Below, one piece after another: positions 1 through 6,175 of a stretch of 10,595 bases of DNA. The position numbers and the translations under genes were made by a program. Below the pieces are notes generated by a model. That model was given only the letters and a program-made list of their open reading frames with translations. It searched no databases and was not told where the DNA came from. Position 1 is the stretch's first letter. The number at the start of each line of letters is the position of its first letter. Source of the DNA: Campylobacterales bacterium (GTDB lineage: Bacteria; Campylobacterota; Campylobacteria; Campylobacterales; QNZT01); contig JALWKJ010000213.1 of NCBI GenBank assembly GCA_027081495.1, positions 1-10,595 of the forward strand. The letters are read 5' to 3'.

Positions 1-848
1 ATATGAGAAAAGCGATTAAAAATAGAGAATTTTTTGTAGAATACCAACCTTTAGTGGAATCTTCTACCGAAAAGATCATTGGAGCGGAAGCATTGGTAAG
101 GTGGAATCATCCCGAACTAAAAATCATCCCGCCGCTTGATTTTATACCTGTCGCCGAAGATACGGGAATGATTTTGGAAATTGGAGAAATCGTACTTCAA
201 ACTGCCATCAGACAGATGAAAAAATGGCATGAAAAAGGGTATGACGATCTTAAGATTTCGGTAAATATATCGGCTGTTCAACTTTTGCAAAGCAATCTTG
301 AAAAAACGATTTGCGACATCATTAACACTACGAAATTCAACCCAAAATTTTTGCAGCTCGAATTGACGGAAAGTACGCTTATGCAAAATATAGACCTTGC
401 ATCGACACTTTTGCATAATTTTAAATCCAGAGATATTCACATCGCTATAGACGATTTCGGCACAGGATATTCGTCTTTGAGCTATCTAAAAAAACTGCCG
501 ATAGATTCTTTAAAAATAGATCAGTCGTTTATACGAAATATTCAAAGCGACAAAAGCGATAAAATCATCGTCAACACCGTTATCGCGATGGGGCACAGTC
601 TGGGAATGCAGGTAATAGCGGAAGGAATTGAAGACGAACTACAAAAATCTTACCTTCAAGAGCATAAGTGCGATATCCTTCAAGGTTATTTTTTCGGTAA
701 ATCTTTAAGCAATGACGATTTTGAAGCTCTTTTAAAAGGCGAACTCAATATCTCTAAAAATAAACAAAATATCAAAAACGATATTTTCGCAAAAGAAGAA
801 ACATGGAGAAAATATACGAAACCGCTGAAAACATCCGTTCATGATTGA
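1..848 (+). CDS. EAL-domain cyclic-di-GMP phosphodiesterase, 3' part (5' end outside window)
   Basis: This encodes the C-terminal part of a protein that hydrolyses the second messenger c-di-GMP to pGpG in the cytoplasm. Numbering from the first visible Met (base 3), the EAL domain spans about residues 1-240. Its residues look complete: EAL at 29-31 followed by V-R-W, Asn88 in SVNIS, Glu120 in ELTES, the Asp150-Asp151 metal pair in DDFGTGYSS, Lys171, Glu207 in AEGIE, and Gln227 in LQGYFFG. An active phosphodiesterase is therefore expected. The visible Met lies where family members usually have an internal residue just before R-K-A-I, and only two bases precede it. The gene probably continues leftwards, perhaps into a GGDEF or sensor domain. 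After the EAL fold comes a polar tail of about 40 residues with no recognisable motif. The TGA stop lies inside an inverted repeat shared with the next promoter. The domain call is secure; partner domains and the input signal are unknown. Confidence 0.93.
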   Translation, partial: MRKAIKNREFFVEYQPLVESSTEKIIGAEALVRWNHPELKIIPPLDFIPVAEDTGMILEIGEIVLQTAIRQMKKWHEKGYDDLKISVNISAVQLLQSNLEKTICDIINTTKFNPKFLQLELTESTLMQNIDLASTLLHNFKSRDIHIAIDDFGTGYSSLSYLKKLPIDSLKIDQSFIRNIQSDKSDKIIVNTVIAMGHSLGMQVIAEGIEDELQKSYLQEHKCDILQGYFFGKSLSNDDFEALLKGELNISKNKQNIKNDIFAKEETWRKYTKPLKTSVHD

Positions 849-884
849 CGATTTTATTTAATCAGCTATTGACATAAATCGTCA
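846..884. promoter_or_regulatory. 9-bp inverted repeat around the -35 of the next operon (candidate operator)
   Basis: TGACGATTT (846-854) and AAATCGTCA (876-884) are perfect reverse complements separated by 21 bases. The arm centres are about 30 bp apart, close to three helical turns, which would place both half-sites on the same DNA face. The right arm lies directly downstream of the -35 hexamer, so a bound protein would block or alter polymerase binding. The loop is too long, and no T-run follows, for a normal terminator of the EAL gene. Autoregulation by the helix-turn-helix protein encoded just downstream is a reasonable guess but unproven. Confidence 0.4.
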
Positions 885-897
885 TATTTGCTATACT
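869..897 (+). promoter_or_regulatory. Sigma70-type promoter for the resolvase-like/ccoG operon
   Basis: There is a consensus -35 TTGACA at 869-874, a 17-base spacer, and -10 TATACT at 892-897 preceded by TG one base upstream (extended -10, TGCTATACT). Transcription would start near 904, leaving a leader of roughly 20 bases before the ATG at 926. This is the best-matching promoter in the window and suggests strong basal transcription, unless it is repressed through the overlapping inverted repeat. Confidence 0.8.
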
Positions 898-925
898 TTC
901 ACCTATACTGTTAAAAGGCAAATGC

Positions 926-1594
926 ATGATCATAGCATATTTAAGGGGAAAAAACAGGGAATTTTCTATATCATATCAGCAAGAGTATATTATTGACTAT
1001 GCCCTGAAAAAAGCGATAGCTATAGATATGACGGAAATTGACGACGATCCTTTTTCTACGGTTTTGGAACAAAGATCGACAATGTTAAAACTTCTGCGCT
1101 CATTAAGTGAAGGGGATCGGGTTTTGATTTATGATCTTTGGGTTTTTAGCAAAAAGGTCGGGGAACTTACAAAAGTTTTTGACTGTATTTTAAAAAATTC
1201 ACTCTCCGTAACACTTTGCGCACAAGATATAACGATAGACAAAGATACGCCGCTTAGAGTTATGGTGAATCTTCTTTCAAACCAAAGAGAACAGAATCTT
1301 CAAGCTCAAAACAAAACTATGGGCAGACCGAAAGGGAGTTTTTCAAAATCCAAATTCGACAAGTACAAAACGGAAGTTTTACAAATGCTCGAACAAAATC
1401 TTTCCGTAAGCGAGATAGCGAAAAGATTAAAAGTCAGTAGAAGTTCGCTTAAAGACTATATTAATTCTCGCTCTTTAAAAGAGATAATAGATTCCAAAAA
1501 TATACCCAAAATTACGCAATGCCCTAAATCCGAAACAACGGCTTTGTCTGTTGACAAAGAGTGTGATCTAAAAAATAAACATAAGGAACAGTGA
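926..1594 (+). CDS. Resolvase-fold protein with C-terminal HTH, catalytic serine lost; probable DNA-binding regulator
   Basis: The 222-residue protein has the two-part layout of small serine recombinases: a resolvase N-terminal fold at about 1-125 and, after a G-R-P-K-G-S linker (133-138), a helix-turn-helix at about 145-182 with E-I-A-K-R-L (163-168) and V-S-R-S-S-L-K-D-Y-I. The active site is not conserved. In the usual Y-x-R-V-S-T block the sequence reads Y5-L-R7-G-K9-N, so the nucleophilic Ser becomes Lys. The usual L-D-R-L-G-R block becomes L71-W-V-F-S-K76, losing the Asp and both Arg. Strand cleavage is therefore unlikely, and a role as DNA-binding regulator is inferred. AAAGG at 914-918 sits 7 bases before the ATG. 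The stop overlaps the ccoG start (TGATG), so the two are probably co-translated. Automatic annotation would likely call it a recombinase. The fold call is confident; the regulatory role is inferred. Confidence 0.8.
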   Translation: MIIAYLRGKNREFSISYQQEYIIDYALKKAIAIDMTEIDDDPFSTVLEQRSTMLKLLRSLSEGDRVLIYDLWVFSKKVGELTKVFDCILKNSLSVTLCAQDITIDKDTPLRVMVNLLSNQREQNLQAQNKTMGRPKGSFSKSKFDKYKTEVLQMLEQNLSVSEIAKRLKVSRSSLKDYINSRSLKEIIDSKNIPKITQCPKSETTALSVDKECDLKNKHKEQ

Positions 1595-3045
1595 TGGCCG
1601 AAAAAGAACAAACAACAAAAAGCTCGAAACAGAGAATGGCAGAGTACCTCAAAGGGTGGATACCGTATAGATATAAAAGATATTATACTTTTATTTTCGT
1701 AACCGTTTTTGCGCTTGTAATACCGTTTATAAAGATAAACGGCGCCCACTTTTTCCTTTTAAACTTCGATCATAAGCAGATACATCTATTTTTCACCAAG
1801 TTTGATATGCAAGAACTTTATATGATGCCGTTTTTGTTGATATTCGGTTTTTTGTTTGTCTTTTTTCTGACCACGCTCGGCGGTAGAGTCTGGTGCGGAT
1901 GGCTCTGCCCACAGACTATTTTTCGCGTTATTTATAGAGATTTGATTCAAACTAAGCTTTTGGGTATTCGAAAGAGCATTAAAAACAAACAGCAAGAACC
2001 GAAAGATCAAATGCCTAAACGAATTTTAGGTTTTTTGATATGGGTAGTTTTATCTTTTGTGGCCGCTGCTAACTTCGTTTGGTTTTTCGTACCTCCCGAA
2101 GAGTTTTTTCAATATATCCAACACCCTTCACAACATGGCGTAATGATAGGCACTATATTTATAGTAGCGGGTTTTTTGATATACGATATAGTTAAACTAA
2201 AAGAAGATTTTTGTATATATGTCTGTCCTTATGCAAGAGTACAATCGGTAATGTACGATGAAGAGACGATTCAAACTATATATAACACCGAAAGAGGCGG
2301 TCATATATATAGCGACGACCAAGAAGTCAAACTTGTCCATTCGCTAAAGGAACTTCATGAAAAAGAGGGAAAAGACGCCGAATGTACAATGTGTAACGCT
2401 TGTGTGAGAGTCTGTCCCACACACATAGATATAAAAAGAGGAACTCAACTTGAATGTATAAATTGCCTTGAGTGCGCGGATGCTTGTACTCAAGTGATGG
2501 GAGCGCTCGGAAAACCTTCGCTTATAACTTGGACAAGCTACTCGGCTATAAAAGAGCATAGAAAACCGAAATTTTTAAGATTTAGAACCATAGCATACGG
2601 CGTTGCCCTTACTTTAGCGCTTATAGGTCTTTTTTGGATGGGTTCAAAAAAAGAGTATATGCTTTTAAATATTAACAGAACTACCCAGCTATATAAGATA
2701 AAAGACAACGGTCATAAAGTCGCAAACGCTTATAAGTTTTTGTTTCAAAATACGCAAAGAGAACCTCATCGCTACTATTTTGAAGTAGTAAGTCATCCTG
2801 AGATAAAAATTCAAAGACCAAGCGCTCCTTTTAAACTAGGCGCGGGACACAAAATGAATAAAGTCGTCATCTTATATACGACTAAAGATATCATAAAAGA
2901 TAAAACAAAAGACACCCCGATTCCGATTAAAATAAGAGCTTATGCGGTCGATGCGAAAGATAAAATCTCGGTTGTAAGAGATACGATTTTCGTATTTCCA
3001 AGATATGATATCCTTGAGAAAAAAAGAGAAGTGAACAAAAAATAA
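1594..3045 (+). CDS. ccoG: CcoG (FixG/RdxA family), cbb3 oxidase copper-assembly iron-sulfur membrane protein
   Basis: CcoG family proteins act in the cytoplasmic membrane during assembly of cbb3-type cytochrome c oxidase, where they are reported to reduce Cu(II) to Cu(I). Membrane segments are visible near residues 32-48, 77-95, 146-168, 184-200 and 333-350. The family motif GRVWCGWLCPQT lies at about 97-108. Two ferredoxin-type [4Fe-4S] motifs follow: Cys264/267/270/274 and Cys288/291/294/298. The C-terminal region of about 120 residues after the last membrane helix is the extracytoplasmic beta-sandwich typical of the family. At 483 residues the length is normal. ATG at 1594 is preferred over GTG at 1591: AAGGA at 1583-1587 lies 6 bases before the ATG, and the ATG overlaps the upstream TGA. 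The cbb3 structural genes are not in the window. Co-transcription with a resolvase-fold regulator is the unusual point. Confidence 0.96.
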   Translation: MAEKEQTTKSSKQRMAEYLKGWIPYRYKRYYTFIFVTVFALVIPFIKINGAHFFLLNFDHKQIHLFFTKFDMQELYMMPFLLIFGFLFVFFLTTLGGRVWCGWLCPQTIFRVIYRDLIQTKLLGIRKSIKNKQQEPKDQMPKRILGFLIWVVLSFVAAANFVWFFVPPEEFFQYIQHPSQHGVMIGTIFIVAGFLIYDIVKLKEDFCIYVCPYARVQSVMYDEETIQTIYNTERGGHIYSDDQEVKLVHSLKELHEKEGKDAECTMCNACVRVCPTHIDIKRGTQLECINCLECADACTQVMGALGKPSLITWTSYSAIKEHRKPKFLRFRTIAYGVALTLALIGLFWMGSKKEYMLLNINRTTQLYKIKDNGHKVANAYKFLFQNTQREPHRYYFEVVSHPEIKIQRPSAPFKLGAGHKMNKVVILYTTKDIIKDKTKDTPIPIKIRAYAVDAKDKISVVRDTIFVFPRYDILEKKREVNKK

Positions 3046-3054
3046 TCTTTATCA

Positions 3055-3092
3055 CTCCTATTTTCCAAATAGGAGCGGTAATTTATCACCGC
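3055..3092. terminator. Hairpin(s) in the convergent gap after ccoG, possible terminator
   Basis: CTCCTATTT (3055-3063) and AAATAGGAG (3067-3075) form a perfect 9-bp stem with a 3-base loop, 10 bases after the ccoG stop. A second weaker stem, GCGGT (3075-3079) with ACCGC (3088-3092), abuts it. No T-run follows on either strand, so it is not a textbook intrinsic terminator. Its place between converging transcripts still makes a 3'-end role the simplest reading. Confidence 0.4.
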
Positions 3093-3138
3093 ACCAACAA
3101 ATATTCTTAAATTTTGAGAGTATGGGAAGGAGTGAGAT

Positions 3139-3168
3139 ATGTATTTAAAAAACTGTAGGACTAACTAG
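3139..3168 (+). other. Micro-ORF with strong Shine-Dalgarno in the ccoG 3' gap
   Basis: GGAAGGAGTG (3125-3134) is the strongest purine-rich ribosome-binding sequence in this stretch. It stands a few bases before an ATG at 3139 that opens a nine-codon frame (MYLKNCRTN) ending in TAG at 3166-3168. This may be a leader or micro-peptide, the relic 5' end of a deleted gene, or chance. Nothing recognisable follows it on the + strand, which runs directly into the 3' end of the minus-strand radical SAM gene. The rest of the 128-base gap holds only the hairpins and one arm of a 13-bp inverted repeat. Confidence 0.25.
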
Positions 3169-3173
3169 TTAAT

Positions 3174-4508
3174 TCAAAGTTTTTTAGATGCATAGATCGC
3201 TTCTTCCCGTACTCCCCGAAGGGTGCGGTGATAAGAACTTAACCCCTCTATCTTCGCTTTATAATTTAGCTTCATATCCATTTCAAAACTCTCGTTTGTA
3301 GGATAATCGTATCCGAAAACTTCTCTCCACAAAGAGTGATCTTCCATGCATAAATAGAAAAAAACTTTTTTATGCCAGCTTTTAAACGAATCGTATGCAA
3401 ACTTAAACATCTCTTTTTTTATATGAAAAGGATATGAAAATTTATTTGCCGCTTCGCTAAAGGGCATTTGTAAAATTTTTGTTTTAAACTCTCTTGATCT
3501 TATCTTTTTTATAACCGGTTTTGTAAATGTCAAAGTACCGAAAGAGACCATGACGACATATTTAGGATCAAACGAATTTAACAATTTATCAAAAACCTCT
3601 TTATACTCTTTTTGGTAATTTTTATAATAAACGATAGGATGAAAATGAAACCCTACAAGAGCGCCTTTGTTTATCATCTTTTTTGCGGCGTTAATTCTAT
3701 CTTCCAAAGAGGCGCTTAAGTGTTCTTCTTTATCTATAATGGTTTGAGGATTGAGAGACCATGTAAAAAGAAGGTTTTTAGGTAGTTTTTTATCCAAAAA
3801 ATAACTTACATTATCGGATTTTGTTTTAAACTCCAACAAAACATTTCGGTTTTTCTTTGCAAAATCAAGAAGATTATCCAAAACGCCGTATCTATTTCCC
3901 CACATCAAGGAGTCTGAAGACTGCCCTGTTCCTATATGGTAAAACTCATTTGGATCTAACGATATATTTTCCAGCTTTTTTTTCAAATCGGTATCGAAAA
4001 CCACTTTGCCCTCATTGTAAAACGATTGTATAGAACAGTAGCTACAATCAAAACCGCAGCTCTCAACCGCATCAAGAGTCAAAAGATTGCAACACCTGGT
4101 TTTTGGCGAAGCTACGGGACATAATCCAAAACCGAGATTTTCTTTCGGCATGGATAAAAGTTTTATTTTCGGAGCTTTTATTTTTTGACTCTCTATCTCC
4201 TCATAATCGTTTAACTCCTCTTTAAAAGAGTCATATCTTTTTTTCAAAGATAAAAGCGCCTTTTTGCCGGCGGCTTTTTTGTTTGTCGTATCAAGACTAA
4301 AATCGTTCCAAAAAAAGGATATATCGCCTTTTGACCACATCGATAAATCGACGGCTATATCGGTTATCTGCTTTATTTGTTGATGTGAAAATCCGTAAAA
4401 ACGAGCTTTTGTTCTTATAAACTCCCTATCGTTTAGTGAAAGTTTATCAAAAAGAGTCCCTTTTGTGCTTTTTAAGAATTTCTCTTCATATTTTTTATCC
4501 GATATCAT
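3174..4508 (-). CDS. Radical SAM protein of the spore photoproduct lyase-like family
   Basis: A 444-residue cytoplasmic radical SAM enzyme. The cluster motif is Cys151-x3-Cys155-x2-Cys158 (CGFDCSYC), which fits binding of the [4Fe-4S] that cleaves S-adenosylmethionine. The following segments (H-I-G-T-G-Q-S-S-D near 191-199, an L-E-F-K-T-K strand, S-L-N-P-Q-T, G-F-H-F-H-P-I, and F-T-K-P-V) match the order of blocks in spore photoproduct lyase, which repairs thymine dimers in spores. Differences matter: there is a long N-terminal extension of about 120 residues, extra cysteines at 130, 139 and 140, and the H-atom donor Cys of Bacillus SPL appears to align with Gln196. The likely host does not sporulate. 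The substrate is therefore unknown; DNA or another pyrimidine substrate is only a guess. The start overlaps the upstream lipoprotein stop (ATGA) and has no good ribosome-binding site of its own, indicating translational coupling. Confidence 0.82.
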   Translation of the reverse strand: MISDKKYEEKFLKSTKGTLFDKLSLNDREFIRTKARFYGFSHQQIKQITDIAVDLSMWSKGDISFFWNDFSLDTTNKKAAGKKALLSLKKRYDSFKEELNDYEEIESQKIKAPKIKLLSMPKENLGFGLCPVASPKTRCCNLLTLDAVESCGFDCSYCSIQSFYNEGKVVFDTDLKKKLENISLDPNEFYHIGTGQSSDSLMWGNRYGVLDNLLDFAKKNRNVLLEFKTKSDNVSYFLDKKLPKNLLFTWSLNPQTIIDKEEHLSASLEDRINAAKKMINKGALVGFHFHPIVYYKNYQKEYKEVFDKLLNSFDPKYVVMVSFGTLTFTKPVIKKIRSREFKTKILQMPFSEAANKFSYPFHIKKEMFKFAYDSFKSWHKKVFFYLCMEDHSLWREVFGYDYPTNESFEMDMKLNYKAKIEGLSSYHRTLRGVREEAIYASKKL

Positions 4509-6115
4509 CTTAACAGTTTTATAACCTTTGCGTCTTGAGGGTTGATTTGAAGTTCAAAAACGCCGTTTTGCACTTTTGCCGCTGTTTTACCGCTAAAATA
4601 ATCTTTTAAAACATTTGCGCTAAAGGAGGAGTCGTTTATGCGACATTTTGTCGTAATTTCGCTTCTTGTAGGATTTGAGACTATCAAATAGCCTATATTT
4701 TCGATCACTCTCGTACCGTAAATCAAATCTCTATTTTCACACAAAAGCCCAAAACCGCTGTTTGTATCGCTTCTTATAACGGGTATCAACTTTTTAATCT
4801 CATCCGCGATAACGGGAAGCTGTTTAAAAACGGCTCTTTTTTCTATAGAACCGGCGCTTCCCCCATCTCTCCAAAAACCTACTCCTTTTGCCCCTTTGGC
4901 TATAGCGCCGTAAAGTATGGGGCGAAAATTTTTACCCACGCCTCTGTTTATCTGAGCAAATACAACGGGCTGAATCTGATTTGGCGTTTTATCCAAAATC
5001 TCAAACGCATCTACGCTCGGATTTTCAAAACCGTCTTTAGCGACATAAGTACCCGTAATGTCTATATAGTTATTATATTTTCTCGCCATACCGTATGCTC
5101 CGCTTAGCATATATATAGGATGGGCGTTTTCGTCTTTCTCTTTCACTGTCTTTATGATATTTGTAAATTTCGGATTTAAATGATAAAATTCGTTATCTAC
5201 ATAATAAAACAGAAGATTTTGAGAATATCCTTTTGATTTTATATCGTCAAGCACTCTTTTTAAATGAAAAATTTTCTTTTGCGGATTTTGAGGAATCCAC
5301 TCTTCATCGACCGGAACGATATATTGAACAATCTGCATCATGGAGTAGAGTCCGGCATCTTTTGATTTTTTGATAGTAGGTATATCGCTTGCCCACATAT
5401 TGAGATTGAAGCCCATCTTTTTATATATACTCCAATCTTTTCGATTTTCGTCCGTATAGATACCTATAGGGAAAAACGGAATAAATTTTCCATCTTTTTT
5501 TATCTCGATATTTCCTAGCTTATCGACTCTAGTCATAGTTCCTTCAAAACTTTTTTTATAGCCTCTTTTAGGTAGCTTCAATCCCTTTTCAAACTTTATG
5601 TCATCTATCCATATAGGAGCGCTTTTACCGTATTTAGCGAGCATGAGAATCTTTATCTTGATATATTTTATCATCTCGTTTTTGGGTATGTTTATAACTA
5701 CAAAATTATCTTCCCACTCTCCCTTTTTTGAGTTTGAACACATAGTGCCGTCGGAATTTTCTATCATGCCGCTTTTTCCGAGCATCGCCGTATAAACTTC
5801 TAAAGAGGGAGGAGGAAAAGTATCCGTTTTTGATTTAAACGAGAGAGTATATGTTTCGCCGGCGCTGACAGGCAATTTAAAATTTGAGATCATTCTATCG
5901 CTCATAACCCAGCTTTTACCCGCTTTTTCAAATCTGATGGAGCCGCTTTTTGAATCAAAGCTCACATCAGGATCGAATTTCGCTCCGGCATCCAAAGACC
6001 AGCCTTTTGAATCTTTAAATTCGGTAAAAAACGGCAATTTCGTTTCGCTCTTCACGGAAGATGAACAAGAGATAAAAAAGAGTGAAAATATAAAAAATAT
6101 AAAAAACTTTCTCAA
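4505..6115 (-). CDS. Secreted lipoprotein with carbohydrate-binding-like module and TIM-barrel glycosidase-like domain
   Basis: The 536-residue protein starts with a short basic N-terminus, a phenylalanine-rich hydrophobic stretch (4-15) and a relaxed lipobox F-I-S-C17, so a lipid anchor is expected. Residues of about 30-178 look like a CBM4/9 or galactose-binding-type beta sandwich, with S-A-G-E-T-Y-T-L-S-F and a closing W-I-D-D-I-K-F. Residues of about 205-450 resemble a clan GH-A barrel: F-F-P-I-G-I-Y (213-219), Y-V-D-N308-E309-F where the acid/base Glu is expected, I-D-I-T-G-T-Y (351-357), V-F-A-Q388-I-N, and G-A-K-G-V-G-F-W (408-415). The usual nucleophile Glu position appears to be Gln388, so hydrolytic activity is uncertain. 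A small beta domain closes the chain. The start is TTG (6115-6113), supported by AAAGG 6 bases upstream (complement of 6122-6126) and by the signal peptide beginning there. It overlaps the radical SAM gene by 4 bases. The exact family is not recognised. Confidence 0.7.
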   Translation of the reverse strand: MRKFFIFFIFSLFFISCSSSVKSETKLPFFTEFKDSKGWSLDAGAKFDPDVSFDSKSGSIRFEKAGKSWVMSDRMISNFKLPVSAGETYTLSFKSKTDTFPPPSLEVYTAMLGKSGMIENSDGTMCSNSKKGEWEDNFVVINIPKNEMIKYIKIKILMLAKYGKSAPIWIDDIKFEKGLKLPKRGYKKSFEGTMTRVDKLGNIEIKKDGKFIPFFPIGIYTDENRKDWSIYKKMGFNLNMWASDIPTIKKSKDAGLYSMMQIVQYIVPVDEEWIPQNPQKKIFHLKRVLDDIKSKGYSQNLLFYYVDNEFYHLNPKFTNIIKTVKEKDENAHPIYMLSGAYGMARKYNNYIDITGTYVAKDGFENPSVDAFEILDKTPNQIQPVVFAQINRGVGKNFRPILYGAIAKGAKGVGFWRDGGSAGSIEKRAVFKQLPVIADEIKKLIPVIRSDTNSGFGLLCENRDLIYGTRVIENIGYLIVSNPTRSEITTKCRINDSSFSANVLKDYFSGKTAAKVQNGVFELQINPQDAKVIKLLR

Positions 6116-6131
6116 GAGTTACCTTTATATG

Positions 6132-6148
6132 ATATTATTGCATAATAT
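6132..6148. promoter_or_regulatory. AT-rich palindrome in the divergent promoter region
   Basis: ATATTAT (6132-6138) and ATAATAT (6142-6148) are perfect inverted repeats around a TGC centre. They lie in the 60-base gap between the divergent lipoprotein and dehydrogenase genes and overlap candidate -10 elements in both directions. This is a plausible shared operator, but AT-rich sequence makes chance palindromes common. Confidence 0.35.
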
Positions 6149-6152
6149 TATA
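6141..6152. promoter_or_regulatory. Divergent overlapping -10 elements
   Basis: On the minus strand TATAAT (complement of 6147-6152) is a perfect -10, placed about 32 bases before the TTG start of the lipoprotein. On the plus strand CATAAT (6141-6146), preceded by TTG, is a 5/6 match placed about 30 bases before the dehydrogenase ATG. No convincing -35 was found for either. The two promoters would overlap, so the operons may compete for polymerase. Confidence 0.45.
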
Positions 6153-6175
6153 CACTAAAAAAAGAGGATTCTTTT

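Noticed and set aside
1591..1593. GTG at 1591 as the ccoG start
   Set aside because: ATG at 1594 is one codon later, better spaced from AAGGA, and forms the TGATG coupling.
926..1594. Reading this gene as an active site-specific recombinase and marking a mobile element
   Set aside because: The catalytic Ser and key Arg are absent, no inverted-repeat ends or transposition genes are nearby, and it is in an operon with ccoG.
6131..6153. Fur box in the divergent promoter region
   Set aside because: The AT-rich palindrome resembles the consensus only loosely and neither flanking operon is an iron-uptake system.
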